A stretch of 64,000 nt of DNA, taken from contig BCIG01000001.1 of NCBI GenBank assembly GCA_001599915.1, forward strand, positions 992,001 through 1,056,000. The letters run 5' to 3'. A program made the translations under genes and the position numbers. The notes under the pieces were generated by a model. The model saw only the letters and a program-made list of their open reading frames with translations. It was not told where the DNA came from and did not search any database. Below are positions 33,360 through 46,093 of this stretch, piece after piece; position 1 is the stretch's first letter; the number at the start of each line of letters is the position of its first letter. The DNA is from Symbiotaphrina buchneri. Taxonomy: Eukaryota > Ascomycota > Symbiotaphrinales > Symbiotaphrinaceae.

Positions 33360-36300
33360 TCACGGCCTGCTCCTAGTAGCTTCCAGAGCAGCACTCAGAG
33401 GCACCATTCGCAGGCTGGGGCTTTTCTGAGGGTTCCATACAGTCACTTTGCGCCTATCGTCCCATTTTCGGAAGACCGCCTTCATATCTCTTGGAACGCC
33501 CTCGAGGACCACGGTGCTTACTGGCACGAATGGACGGTCTTCCACTGACGCCGCTAGAATGCCGTATTCCTGGGCAAACAAAATCGCGGTGTCGAAATGG
33601 TTGAACTTGGACTGTGTTTCACCGCCCACGATGCTGCACCACGTTAGCATGCCTCAAGATTCGTGTCTGTCGAGGTCCTACATGTAGAGCTCAAAGAACG
33701 CGTCAAGCACGTAGATATGAGTAGAGAGAAGATCCTTTTGAGAAAATGGCGAGATCTCATCAACTTGTACCGCGGCGTAAGGACTTTGGGGCATGATCAT
33801 CCCAAGTATACGCTGCGGATTCACCTTTGATTGACTTTGCTGATCCACCTTGAACAAGCGGCAGCGGTACTTGTCATAGCTTGCTTTGAGCCGCCAATGT
33901 TCAGCAGATTTCGGAATGACACTCGGCTGCATAGGAGTGAAGTTACTGAGAAAGGACGGCGTCTCCTGCCCCTCCTCGACCTCGTCGATCTCCCCAGCGA
34001 CTCCAAGGTCCATTCCAATCAGCCGAGCGCAACCCAACTCTTCAGCTCCACTGCCCTTCCCTTTCCAGATATGTATTCTGCCTTCTTTATCAGAAAGAAT
34101 ATAAGGGAATCCAGAACACAAACTCATGAGCGACAAGTCAACTTCGTCGAACGCCATCTGTCCGATATTTTTTCGCCCACAGAGCATGTAAACGGAGGAA
34201 GCGTTTGAACGAGTGCTTTGTCCCCGTCTAATGATGAGGATACCACCAAGCGCCTGGAAGAATTGGCCGGGTTCATTGCCCTGCCGGACGGGTAGCAAAT
34301 GGGCGTCAGCTTCTTTGGCAGCCCTGCGGGCGAAGATTTGAGCATCTTCAGCCGCTGACTGTGGAACACCGTCTCCGACCCAGTGGTAAACCTCAGACAT
34401 ACTTTTCCCTTCTGGGGTCTCAAAGTTGTGTGAGCAGAGATACATGCAGTCCTCAAAGAGAATATGCTCTCGGGCTTGGGGCACGGTGTGCTTCTTGCCA
34501 TCGCTGGTAATCTCATGAATAGTTTTTCGCATGGTCTTTATTTTCCCCGCTCCAGATGGTTCGGAGGATAATATAGATGTAGTGTCAACATCCAACCGCC
34601 CTTTGGAGAGAGGTGCTTCATCGAAAAAGTCAGAGAGGAGTCGATGAGCCTCTGAGGTATGTGGTATTGGCGAATCTGAGGTCTTGTTGACCACGCTCAA
34701 GGGCATGGAGGGGTTTCTGCCAAGAAGAGAATCTGGTTTTTTCCCCACTACAGGCGGGATCCCAGACCTTAAAGTTGGAGATGTTGCAAGTGGGGATGGA
34801 CTGATTACACCGCTCTTCTTTGTCACATTTTCAGGTGGTCGCTCTGTCTTGATACCTAAGCCAACATCTTTCACTTTATGCGTTGAAGCAACTGCAGCAG
34901 TGTGCGATCCTTTCCCCTGGGTTGATTTGCTTGGCAAGTTGAGAGAGGTCATCTGACTTTCAGCGTGGGACAAGACATCCGCAGAACGTCGGCCCCAGAG
35001 AGAAGCGACATCTCTCACCGATTTTGAAGGTGGAAGTACTCCAGGCTTTATGAACAAGGGCTCGGATCGACCTTGGCCCACAACTGTCCCAACCATCGAG
35101 TCCGTAGGGGACGCTGTCTCCGCCTTCCGCATATGTGCAAATCCATCCGGGTCAAGTGGCAGTTGTGCTTGCGAGATTTGACCGTTGAGAGACTGGCCGA
35201 GTGAGCTCGTTGAACTTCCAGATTGCAAATCCCGGCTTCTTGCCTGCACGTTGTTAGGGGCACTGTGCGATGTGGAAGGTGAGGCCACCCGGGGGGCACT
35301 CTCTGTACGCGTGCCGGCTTCTGCAATGAGGGGTTTGTGCTGAATTTCTTCCTTATTCTCAGATAGAGCGGGAGAAGCTGTCGGATCAGCGCGACCTCGA
35401 TCAATGCTTACTTCTGATGTATTGACCGATGAGTCTTTGACGGCGGTTGTTGGAAGTCGACGTTTAGGACCTCGGGTTCGGTTCTTTGTCATGTGCGTGA
35501 GTTGATGCTCCGTTGTCCTGCTGCCTCCTTTTGTATCCTCATCTGTCGAGACGCTGGAAGGTCTTGCGCCGCGAGATTCAATCGCAGCTTTCTTTGAAGG
35601 GGCAACCGGAGATGGCCCTCTAGCTATCACATCTGCCAACGCAGGGTTGAAACGGGCGCCAAGCAGCCCAGTGGCGGGTAATGATCTGTTGCTTGCAATA
35701 ACGACAGCCGGTGATACCGTTTCAGATGTTTTATCTATCTGCTTCGCATCTTTGGTTTTGTTCGACCACTCCGGGGCAGAGGCTTGTGCAGTTGGTCCAC
35801 GCACATGTTCAGAAGCTTCGTTCGTAAGGCCCGGGCGTGTCAGATCCTTCCTCTTAGCGATTGCTTCCGGTATTCTGCGCTCAGGTTTCGAGTCTGCACC
35901 TTGGACGCTTCCTTTCCCAGACTCGGCTTGCTCGGAAGATCTCGTCCTGATGCTTTCTTTTTGCCTCAAGAGACTCTCTTTGAACTCATCCTTGCGGTCG
36001 CTTTTTTTTGGTCCATTGGTAACAGCGAGGCCAGCTTTTCCACGCAATATGTTCTCCTTTAGTTCATCAGCGGGAACATAATTCTGGGTTTGCGTGCGTC
36101 GAAGCTTTCCGAAGACATTCCTGAATTCGGGCTCTTCCTCCTTGGCAGTTTCCACGCCTTGTTGTCTGGGTTTCAAACTGGACCTAAAGTCCTTCTTCGG
36201 AGGAGTGGCCGGTTTGGGCTTGACTCTACCGCTAGCTGACGGAGTATCTCCGGATATTTTGTCGGTACCATTGACAGATATACCATCATCATGAGCGACG

Positions 36301-38292
36301 TCCACAACGTTAGCATTTTCACTTTTTGCCACGCCGGTGGATATATGAAGGCTATGTTCCGTGGGCTCAGAGACGATCGCTGAAAGATCGGGGCGTTTGG
36401 CCTTGACCGGGGAGCTCTTCTGATCATCTACCGCGCTCTCTGAGATAGAACCATCAGAGAGGCCTTTTCTCATAGAATAGGAGCTGAGACCCTTTGGTAC
36501 TCCTGCAATTGTAGCTGACTTTGAAGGACTCCCTGGCGGAGGAGCAGGCATCAAACCCGTAGTGCTGACCTCCCCAAAAGCGGATTTTCCGCGACCCAGA
36601 TCCACGCTCGTTTGCTGGCTCCGAGACTTGTTCAATGCTGACATCCAGCTGGGGCCGTCCAGCGGTGGAGACTTGACTTTTGGCGACTCGGGCTTGTTGA
36701 GCGCGCTCTCTAACCAACTGGACTTCGTAGGACTCCACCTTCTGGGGTCCATAGTCTTGGACGGGCTCCTGGGCAATGATTCGTCTTTAGGTAATGCATC
36801 TGCAACGGCAGGTTTGGCGGCTCGTCTGGCCGTGGCAGATGATGGTTCTGACTCAGATTGGATAGTTGCCGAGTCGCTATCGGCATGATGCGGAGGTCGT
36901 GCTAATTCACTGGCTCGAGCATTTGCCATGGAGATCGCCGAGAAACTCTCCTGATCCGAGATGCCGGTGGCGGATATACGGGTGCCATGACTCGAACTCG
37001 GCCTTGATCGTGTCTGACGCCCGTCATTCATATTCTCCTGTATAGGTGTGTATGAATCGATAGGTCTTGGACTAGCAAGCGCAGCAAGTCCGTCGCGGGA
37101 ACCTGCATACCCACTCATGTTACTGAGTATAGAGCTTCCCCGACTCAAGGAGTAACCCGGTTGGTTACTCCAGCGTTTGTTTACACTGTCTGAGCGTTTC
37201 AGCATGGCGCTTTGCACGAAGCCTCCAAGTCCTTTTGTTGGCGAGACGGGCCTTTCCGCGGGCTCAATTGAAATGCGACTTTGTGAGGGAGACATCATTG
37301 GAGCACTGCGGAGTCGCGTCTCTTCGCGATCGCTGCTTGATGTGAAAGACGATGAACCGGCTCCACTTCTATCTCTATCGCCTTGCAAAGATTTCTCAGC
37401 CGAGGAACTCGTCTTTCCATCGGCATCCGGATCATCAAGTTGTGGGGACTCCTCTGAGCCGAGCTGCATATTGGTGGCCATGCCCGGTAAACGTGTCCTG
37501 ATATTATTTGATATTGCTTGCACTGCCGAATCCTCGGGTGCTCGCCTCAGGGCAGGAGACCGAACACTTCTGTCTGCAGTCTGTCTAAACCACGTGGGAT
37601 CTTTTGCAGCTAAAGAATTTGCAATATCTGTCCGCGAAGGATATGTCTCATCCTCCGAGCGATGTTCTGGCTGACGTTCTGCGCTTTCGTCTCTCGTGGA
37701 TGCTGTGGACAATGGCCTGCTTCGTGGGCCTCCAATACCTCTTGACTTAGGTCGTTGTTGCCAGGACAAGGTGCCTGCTCGTGAAGGCGGCATTGCAGCG
37801 CTCGGCGAGGGACTGGAGGTGCTCATTCGGGGCCCTTCTCTGAGAACTTCGTTCCTGGCTATGGGAGAGCTCGCCGGAATTGGCGATTGACCCCCTGTCA
37901 GTCTCGATAGGGCGTCATCCACCGCTTTCTCCCGCAGAGAGTGTGCGGTGGAATTCTGAAAGTCGAACCGATCGGTAGGAGTCATCTGCTTGCTAGGAGT
38001 AACCACTGTAGACCGTAGAGATTGCGGGGTATGTGAGGGCGAGTCCTTGGTAGGCGAGAGGGAGCGGGCACGCTCTGCATTGCAAAACACAATCAGCGTG
38101 TTGACTTTCAGTAAAAGATGAATCGCGGCGCGACTGACCAGCTCTTCGGGCCTGCCTTTCCAGACGACCTTGTAGGATCTCTTCCTCTAGCTTCTTGGTT
38201 CGCTCCTCGTCCTCTCGATCGCGTCTGTCGCCGAGTTCCCGGACTCGCTGCAGGAAATCTTGCACATCCTCTGAGCCATCCGCCTCGACCAT
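33360..38292 (-). CDS. DUF4045 protein with C-terminal gelsolin-like region
   Basis: Exons 38292-38139, 38074-33682 and 33633-33360 give 1606 aa (introns 64 and 48 nt). It starts MVEADGSEDVQDFLQRVREL, a short helical/coiled segment with a run of Glu and Arg (LEEEILQGRLERQARRAER). The next roughly 1000 residues are Ser/Pro/Lys-rich and disordered, with repeated phospho-site-like SPTK, SPSK and SPVK motifs and several KKDFRSSLK/DEFKESLLRQK-type pieces. The C-terminal 350 residues are ordered and gelsolin/villin-like: YLCSHNFETPEGKSMSEVYH, WVGDGVPQSAAEDAQIF, ILIIRRGQST, LCGRKNIGQMAFDEVDLS, HIYVLDAFFELYIIVGGETQ and AQEYGILAASVEDRPFVPVS. The last exon is needed to complete this domain. Such proteins are fungus-specific and probably touch actin or membrane traffic; the role is inference. 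Confidence 0.9.
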
Positions 38293-38840
38293 ATTTGGAC
38301 CAATGAGCGACGAGCAGACTAGATCTCTCTCGCGTCGATGCCCGCCTGCAGCATTCACTTCACTAATAAGTTGTTGCGGATATTCACCGCTCTGGCTCAG
38401 TCCGCAGATCAATGGGATACTCGCGTGCGCCAATGGGAGGACCTCCTAGTCACCACCCCGTTCCGCGTATCAAATGGAGGCGGGGAAGGGCTGCTTGGAA
38501 ACCAATGATGCCCAGAGGAGACAGTCATGTAGGAGGGGTTCTGCGGATTGTTCGTAGGTATCATGTAACATCGCAGGATAGGGTATCGTACACAGTTAGG
38601 ATATGATTAATGATTAAGGTCTATTTGTTGTGACCCATGAAGTGCTAAGGTAGGGCCCACTTTACGCGCGATCCAGCCCACTACGGTAAGGTAAGGTAGT
38701 CAACCACCGTGCCCTCGTTTAGTGGAAGTAATCAGTACCGCTTTTTGGATGGACGCCAACCCGCGGAAGTGGTTCGTCGCTTTGTGGTGGATGCAGACAC
38801 TGGAGATGAAGAATTCGCGGTTCATCCATCCGGGCTCATC
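38293..38840. other. Intergenic region with GGTAAGGTA repeats
   Basis: Upstream of the DUF4045 start. Contains CGGTAAGGTAAGGTAG at about 38684-38699 and a related copy at 38647. An in-frame upstream extension of the DUF4045 frame (to 38433) exists but is not needed. Nothing else recognised. Confidence 0.5.
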
Positions 38841-39716
38841 TCAGTATAGAAACAGCCGCTCTTTCGCATCACGGACCACCCACTCCAGCCCTTCTCGCAG
38901 CCTTTCGCCGGTGACAGCGCTGCAGCTCATGATGGTCCATTTATGCGTCTTGATTTCGTCCAACCGTAGGCCCTAAGGGCCGTAATTTAGCCGAATGTTG
39001 ACAACTCGGAACTGAACCCTTCCACCTATCCTGTCCGCGAGAACATGAATTGTCGATGGGATGTTACTTACTTTCCGAATCTCTTCGTCTGTCATGCATC
39101 CTCCGACATCTGTCTTATTCGCAAACACGAGGAGACTTGCGCCCATCAAGCGCTGCCAGTGTCAGTTTTTCATCCGCCAGAATACATGGAGAACTGGCAA
39201 AGAGAAGGGTCCCTGGCCTACCTCTTCCAGCAGTAGACCTGCCAATTCTTCCCTGCAATCGTCAATGCGTAGTCGGTCGGTCGCGTCCACGACCCATATC
39301 AGCGCATCCGTCTTTTCGAAGTAATTCCTCCAGTAGGAACGCAGAGTCTTTTGTCCACCGACATCCCCTTGCAGAACAGAGTGTCAGCTAAGTCGCCGAG
39401 AGCCGACTGTCCCTGGCAGCTCCTTACAGATGTTGAGCTTGTAACTTTCATTGTCAGTCGATGGTTGCTGGCTGGACCCAAGGTACCTACTCACCCCTCG
39501 TAGTCGATTGTCTTGATGATGAAGCCCAAGGTAGGACTAACACTATGTATGTCCTCGTTCATGATCCTTTTGACTATGGTGGTCTTGCCGGCGTTGTCCA
39601 GACCCCTCGTCTTTCAGCTTATTGGGTTACAACGGACTGCGACCGACTCGGACTTACAACATCAGGATCCGCATCTCTTTATCCTTCAATCGTGCTTTTC
39701 GTAGTATCGAGAGCAT
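38841..39716 (-). CDS. ARL2: Arl2-type small GTPase
   Basis: ADP-ribosylation-factor-like GTPase of the Arl2/Alp41/Cin4 type, which acts with tubulin cofactors in microtubule assembly. Six exons: 39716-39658, 39605-39495, 39444-39428, 39367-39222, 39152-39072, 38972-38841; 181 aa, the family length. It begins [20 protein letters not shown]. The P-loop [13 protein letters not shown] lies in exon 2, [19 protein letters not shown] spans exons 2-3, [20 protein letters not shown] follows the 17-nt micro-exon 3, NKTD is in exon 5, and the end is [17 protein letters not shown]. There is no N-terminal myristoylation glycine at position 2, as in Arl2 relatives. Because exons are tiny, no single frame reveals the gene; splicing was solved by frame and conservation. 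Divergent from the GNAT gene across about 880 bp. Confidence 0.93.
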
Positions 39717-40594
39717 TTTCTTCTCCCATGGTCATCAGCCTCAGAGAGCTTGTCAAACTGTATCTTGGTGTGGAGGCATCCTAGATGTCCAGTGCAGTTA
39801 ACCGATCGTCATTCGGCTATCTCCTGTTTGCCCTCCTTTTTGGTCAAGCATGTGCTTCAGGTTTCCATGTCACCAAAACAACTCTCAACAAAACAGCATC
39901 TCATCAATTTCACCAGCCGTCTCTATTCTAGATGATGTCGTTCTCCTTGATTGTGTCAGTGATTTTCTTTTTCTCTTGCATGTTTTGTCTTCTTCGTAGT
40001 CGTGGCTGTGATTGTTTGATAGAGGACGAGTCTCTCAACCACCACTACATGGACTTGCGAATCTGTCCTCATAGCCACTCCTTATTACACGCCAGCGACT
40101 GTTTCTCAGTATCTGCTGCTGTTGTTATCACCCTGAGGATTGTAGTGTAGATACCTGGTATGAGAGGAACAACGCACGGACCTCCTATATCAGCTCGATG
40201 CTGCTGCCGTCAACAAAGCGACCATTTAACACGCTTTCTTTTATTCACTCAACTGGACTCGACGCGACTCGTGTTGTTCCTCGCAGCTTCTTCGTCAAGA
40301 GACTCTCTGTCGTATCAGCGGCTTCGTACGTTGAGAGCACGATCCTCAATTTCGTATCAACGGAGTGCTGCAGACCAGCTCAGAAGCTCCTCACTCTTGT
40401 CCTCCCTTCTCATTCTCACTGCGTCTTCTGAATCACTTGATACCCACAAGCTATCGGACCCTTTACTGTAGCAAAGACGCGGCCTGACAATATTTACCTA
40501 CAGTAAGCCGAGTCTAGTCTTTCCTGACGCACTGCAGCGACATCGGCCTGACGGAATCAGATCGTCACAATAGTTCAAGGCTCAGGCTGCGACC
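39717..40594. promoter_or_regulatory. Divergent promoter region between ARL2 and GNAT gene
   Basis: About 880 bp shared by two genes transcribed apart. T/C-rich stretches (39936-40010, 40240-40480) resemble fungal leader sequence. A plus frame at 40160-40471 is Ser/Leu rich and probably part of the untranslated leader of the GNAT gene. Confidence 0.45.
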
Positions 40595-42763
40595 ATGGCT
40601 TGTCGACATCTAGTGAGTACTTCACAAGTTGCGAACAACAGGAGCCCCGAGCTTACTGCGATACAGGACGCTGGGCTTAATACGCGTCTGAACGAGAACG
40701 GCTTCAGCGACGCGACGAGTCATGTATTGCAGAACGGCAATGGTGTCACACAAAATAGAGAAGATAAGGTATTTACCCAATTTCTGCTTTGACATCGGTC
40801 AGTAAACTAAGCTGTGAGGTTACTGCCGCTCCGAAGACGAAGCGCGGAGACGGCGAGAAAAACAGCCAGCACGTTGACCAGGCCCTTGTCAACGCTCCAT
40901 CGTTTAGTTCGTTTGTTCCACCTCATCTGAGGAGGCCTGCAGCGAAATTGGTAGCAAGCCAACATATTTCTTCTTCCCACACCCGCCTCTCTCCCATTCC
41001 TTCACTGCATGGAGATACCACTTCTCAACCTACATTAGTCCCATGTAGCGGCTCTGTCAAGATCGCTCAACCCAAATCGACCGAAAGCAACGTCGGTACA
41101 GCGGACTCCGCTCCTTCCTCAAACATTCCGCCCAGGTTCAAGTGGCGTGAGAGTCTCTCAACTAATTTACAATTTCGCGACCCTGAGAAGACCAGCTCAC
41201 CTCCGTCATCCGGAATCATCCGACCTGGGACCTCCTCCACAAAGAAGACAGTGAACCCGCACGAAACGCACTCAACTAACTTTCAGAACAATCGTCTGTT
41301 ATTTCCAGGACCTCCTCACCGAGACCATCCGCAATTCGAGACCTCCGACACGAAAGGAAGTGAGACACTCAAGCCTGCTGCCTTTCCGAAAGTTGGAAAG
41401 GTTCGAAAGGTGGCTCAGATTCCAACACCAATCTCGCCCCAAGGACCCAAGATGCAATCTCAGGCAATGGCTGGCCCTGGAGGCGTCTCAAGGAATCCCA
41501 AGGAGAGATTTTCAAATTGGCCAACTAAAGAAGAATTGAAGATGAAGATGACGAATTGCGAGCGGGTCAGCGACTGCGCGGCGTCCGATGCTGATGTGCC
41601 GAGTGAGGACTTCACATCGTCTCAGGAGGAACGTGACACAATCAACAAGCTAGCAGGTTGGGACGGGACATTGGCCCCTGCTCCGGTGGAGTGGGATGAC
41701 AGACTGCAGTATGTTGACAAACGTCTGCATCTCCACATAAGTGGTTGGCTCGAGGACGCCGTTGCCGCCCGGCCTCGTGCTCTCGATACTGCGCGGTCCG
41801 ATTTTCTGAATGGTACCCAGGTAGTCGATGGGAGCGGTGGCTTGCTTCCACCACTTACGAATGAAACTATCCAGCTCGATCCTGACGATGACGCGACTGC
41901 AGCCCAGCAAATGCAAACAGCGCACTCTTCGGCATTGGAATTTGCGAACGAGCACCTCAGGAAGAGCAGGGACCGCAAATATCGCAAAAAGTACATGCGA
42001 GCTCACTACGAGCAGCAACATGCTAACTGGGTTCCTCCTCCGAATCCAGAAGCACCAAAAGCAAACATCTATGTCCGTCATGTCCGGCCTGGAGATGTAG
42101 AGCAGATCAACGAAATCTACGTCTACTATGTCAACAATTCCCTCAGAACGTTTGAGATTCCCGCTACCACCACAGACACTATGAAGTTAAGGGTCAAGGG
42201 GTTCCGTGATGCGCATCTCCCATGTCTGGTTGCAGTCGAGGAATCTTCCGGTCATCAGTCCAAGCTAGCTTCTGAAACTGTCTTCGGTTTTGCATACGCA
42301 GATGAGTATCAGGATGCGCAGTCGGCATGGCGGTTCACAGCAGAACTTGAGGTTTACGTCCACCATGGACGCCTTCGTCTTGGTGTGGGCAAGGTTTTAA
42401 TGGACGCGATGTTGAAGACCATTGATCCCATGTACCCTCTCAATGGAGGTTACAAATTCATTCGGAACAGCCCTTGGGCTGCAGCCAATACCTTGGCCGC
42501 CCCTCCACGAGCGATCACTACTGTACTATGCAGTTTGATCCACGATGTGGATGATCCGAATGACATCATGTGGATCAAGGATTGGCTGGAGCGGAAGTTT
42601 GACTTCGAGCAGGTTGGGTCCCTCAAAGCCGGTGCCCGCAAGTTGAAGAAGGAGTAAGTCCTGTCTATGCCACCATCTGCCCTAGGTCTAACAATCTTAC
42701 AGTCTCGCGGTGATCTGGATGGGCAAGACCACCCGTACTATGATCAACACTTACGACGAGTGA
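40595..42763 (+). CDS. GNAT-fold acetyltransferase-like protein with long disordered N-terminus
   Basis: Exons 40595-40768, 40819-42653 and 42703-42763 give 689 aa. The first roughly 400 residues are disordered, with PSFSSFVPPHLRRPA and many Ser/Pro stretches. From NIYVRHVRPGDVEQINEIY (about 420) a GNAT-like domain follows, including VFGFAYADEY, ELEVYVHHGRLRLGVGKVLM (acetyl-CoA loop) and the spliced terminus DLAVIWMGKTTRTMINTYDE, which exists only if the 49-nt intron at 42654-42702 is removed. The 50-nt intron 40769-40818 ends at a GAG acceptor chosen because nearer AGs would bring stops. Inside exon 1 there is a second good intron candidate, 40613-40666 (54 nt, GTGAGT donor, TACAG acceptor); being a multiple of three, it would keep frame and remove 18 residues. 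Substrate unknown. Confidence 0.87.
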
Positions 42764-43604
42764 AGGTGGGATTCACGCATGCCATGGGTTGCGAATGCAA
42801 GGCACCGGGTATCTCATGGCCCGTCAATTACGATGCCTTTCCTATGCCCGTCCGTGCATAAGTTCTTTCTATTGCTTTATTGGATGCTGATTTTGGGCCA
42901 TGTCACCGAATGGATGTCCCTCAATTCTACTAATTGGAAGCTTGAACAGTCGCCAAGCTTCTCTGACCGTGAAGCTAACGGATGCCACGGCCGATGATCC
43001 CGTCCAACACGAGTGGAAGCCCCTTTTCTTGCGCCTTTTCTTGCTTTGATTTCATCTATGCGTTCCTTCTCCAATGGATCAATTCTTCCCGCAATGTTCT
43101 TCTGATCATTGCCGAGGCGGCGTTCATAGTTCGTGCAGCTAGGTCTGCTACAGGCTGAGAGGCAGGAATCATCATCACGTCCTTTGCTTAGCTGTTATTC
43201 TTAAGCCACCTACATAGGAGAAGAAAAAGTATTTGCCCAATAGATCTGATGACATTTGCTAGACAATCCGTACAAACTACCTTGCGTCTATGTATGGAGC
43301 ACGCATGGCCTAACTACCGCCAGTCGTCCTGAGTTGGGGGTTTTTGAGTCACTTTTGGACGGAGTCGGGGACTCAGGGGTGAAAGCGTGGTGCCAAGGTA
43401 AGGTAGGTAAGGTAAGGTACCTACGGTAAGGTAGGTATGGTACTACCGTACAGTACAAGATACAGTTCCAAAAGAAAGCGTAGTGCTTAGCCTTCGGCGA
43501 TTTCCGTGCGCCCTCAGAAATAATTTGGATGCGACAAAACACCGTACCCACTGCTATCTACGAGTGTTCTCATCAGCATCCGCGGGTTGCGAATAGAGGG
43601 CAAA
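42764..43604. promoter_or_regulatory. Intergenic region upstream of DRS1 with a motif cluster
   Basis: Carries the densest cluster of the recurrent motif: GGTAAGGTAGGTAAGGTAAG at about 43397-43416 and further copies to 43440, some 165-210 bp before the DRS1 ATG, followed by a palindrome-like TACCGTACAGTAC. No separate gene is supported; plus frame 42779-42997 is unconvincing. Confidence 0.5.
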
Positions 43605-46093
43605 ATGTCTCCCTCTCGTATTGTGGAAGATGTGCAGGATGATTTCGTCATGACGCTATCTGATCAAGACATTGTTTCTTCAGAGGTCGAAAGTGAACTT
43701 GAACCAGAGCGAGTCGTCCCAAGGAGCAGCGGGAAGCGGAAAAGAGAAACTAGCGACGATAGCAACAACAGAGACAAAAAAGCCCGGAAGCCTGCAAAGT
43801 CCAAAGTGAGCAGTACGACAACATCGAAGCCTGAGAATTATGAGGAACCAGGTCTGGAGTTCGAAGGCTGGGACGCAATGGGCCGCGAAGACGACGATCT
43901 GGCTTCTGACTTCGAATTTCAGGCGGCGGACACCAATGGAAATCTTCTTGACGGCTTTGCGGAGTTTGACAGGGTCAAATTGGACGACCCAGACAAGTCT
44001 GAGTCGAAAAAAGCCGTGGATATTGACGATATCATCGCTCGTAGGAGAAGAAAGCAGTCACAGGGTGCGGAGGGTGATCAGACGAATAGAAGCCATAGCA
44101 GTCAAGAGGGCGATTTGGCTGCTTCGGGGGATGATTCCGCGGGCAGTATCCACTTCGAGAGCTCAGAAGATGAAATGTTGGCCGATGATGTGTTCGGCAT
44201 GGGGGCAGTTGACGGAACGCAGGATGATGAGGAGGCGGATGCAGCATCAGAGTCCACAGAGGCCGAGAAGGCCTCAGAGCATGTCTCTGACGACGATGAT
44301 GACTCGGTGGCATCGGCGGTTGCTCATCCAGACGATATAGCTCCTGACTCGTCTTCTGATGGCGAGGACGGGGAAGATCCCGTGGAAGCAGCACGCAAGG
44401 AAGCCTTTTTTGCTCCCGGAGAAGCAGACATCAAAGGCAAATCACTTCAGAGCTCTGGCTCCACGTCTTTCCAGAGCATGTCTCTTTCGCGTCCAATATT
44501 AAAAGGTATTACAGCCCTCGGGTTCGCGGAACCTACGCCTGTACAAGCGAAGACGATACCTGTTGCACTCCTTGGCAAAGATGTCGTAGGAGGAGCAGTC
44601 ACAGGTTCCGGGAAAACAGCAGCATTCCTCATCCCAATTCTAGAGCGCTTGCTCTATCGCCCCAAGAAGATACCCACTAGCCGAGTCGCCATTCTGATGC
44701 CCACGAGGGAATTGGCTGTCCAATGTTACAATGTGGCTACAAAGTTGGCCAATTTCACAGACATTACATTCTGCCAACTTATAGGCGGTTTCAGCCTCAG
44801 GGAGCAGGAGAACGTGCTGAAGAAGCGGCCGGATGTGATTATAGCCACTCCAGGACGCTTCATTGACCATATGAGGAATTCGGCAAGCTTCACGGTCGAC
44901 ACGCTAGAGATTCTTGTCCTTGACGAAGCTGATCGAATGCTTGAAGAGGGTTTCAAAGATGAGCTCAATGAAATCCTCTCCACCATTCCGAAGTCGAGGC
45001 AGACCATGCTATTTTCTGCTACCATGACAGACTCCGTGGATAAACTGATCCGGGTAGGACTGAACAAGCCAGTGAGGGTCTTGATCAATCCAAAGAAGCA
45101 AACCGTGGGCACACTTGTGCAAGAGTTCGTCAGGTTGAGGCCTGGTAGGGAAGAAAAGCGGCTGGGTTATTTAATGCATCTCTGCCAATCTGTGTTTACG
45201 GAAAGGGTTATCATCTTCTTCCGTCAGAAGCGTGAAGTGCATCGTGTAAGAATAATCTTCGGGCTCTGCGGTCTGAAAGCTGCCGAGTTACATGGCAATA
45301 TGAGTCAAGAACAGGTGACGCAACCTACCTATCAGATGATCAAAGGGCCTCCATTGCTGACGATTCACAGCGAATGCACAGTGTAGAGTCTTTCCGGGAT
45401 GGCAAGGTCTCATTCCTCCTGGCAACAGATGTTGCCTCTAGAGGTCTTGATATCAAAGGGGTCGACACTGTCATCAACTACGAAGCGCCTCAATCACACG
45501 AGATTTACCTTCATAGGGTAGGTAGAACTGCCCGTGCCGGCCGAATTGGGCGTGCATGTACACTGGCAGCCGAACCTGATCGCAAAGTTGTGAAAGCAGC
45601 TGTGAAAGCAGGACGGGAACAGGGCGCAAAGATTGTTAGTAGGGTAATCGAGCCTGCGGCGGCTGACGACTGGATGAGGAAAATCGAAGAGATGCAAGAC
45701 GAGATTGACGATGTCTTGAAGGAGGAGAAAGAAGAGAAGCAGTTGGCGCAGGCCGAGATGCAGGTGCGCCGTGGGGAAAATATTATTACGCATGAGGAGG
45801 AGATTATGTCGAGGCCGAAGCGGACGTGGTTCGAAAGCGAGAAAGAGAAGAGAGTGGCCAAGAAGAGAGGGCGCGAAGAACTCAATGGTCCGGAGGTTGT
45901 CACTGGGAAGAAGGGAAAGGTGAAATTGTCAGGGAAGCAGAAGAAGAAGCTAGAGGTCCGTGACCTCCGCCAGGAAGGGAAGGGAAGCTGGAAGAAAGGT
46001 AGAGCAGAACGAGCAGGAAAGGGTGCGCTTGCAGCTCCAAGCAAGAAAGGGACGAAAAGATCAACGGGTGGAAAGTCGAAGCCCCGGAAATAG
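43605..46093 (+). CDS. DRS1: DEAD-box RNA helicase Drs1 (DDX27), ribosome biogenesis
   Basis: Exons 43605-45314 and 45371-46093 (56-nt intron, GCTGACG branch, CACAG acceptor) give 810 aa. The first roughly 290 residues are very acidic with basic patches, typical of nucleolar Drs1. Helicase motifs in order: [14 protein letters not shown] (Q motif), [11 protein letters not shown] (I), PTRELAVQ (Ia), TPGRFIDH (Ib), VLDEADRML (II), SAT (III), [12 protein letters not shown] (IV), then after the splice [17 protein letters not shown] (V) and [11 protein letters not shown] (VI). The tail is Lys/Glu-rich with a coiled-coil-like ELQ-poor segment and ends in a basic run GKSKPRK. Expected role: 25S/28S pre-rRNA processing in 60S assembly. 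I start at 43605 (caaaATGTC) because the frame upstream has no ATG. Confidence 0.95.
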
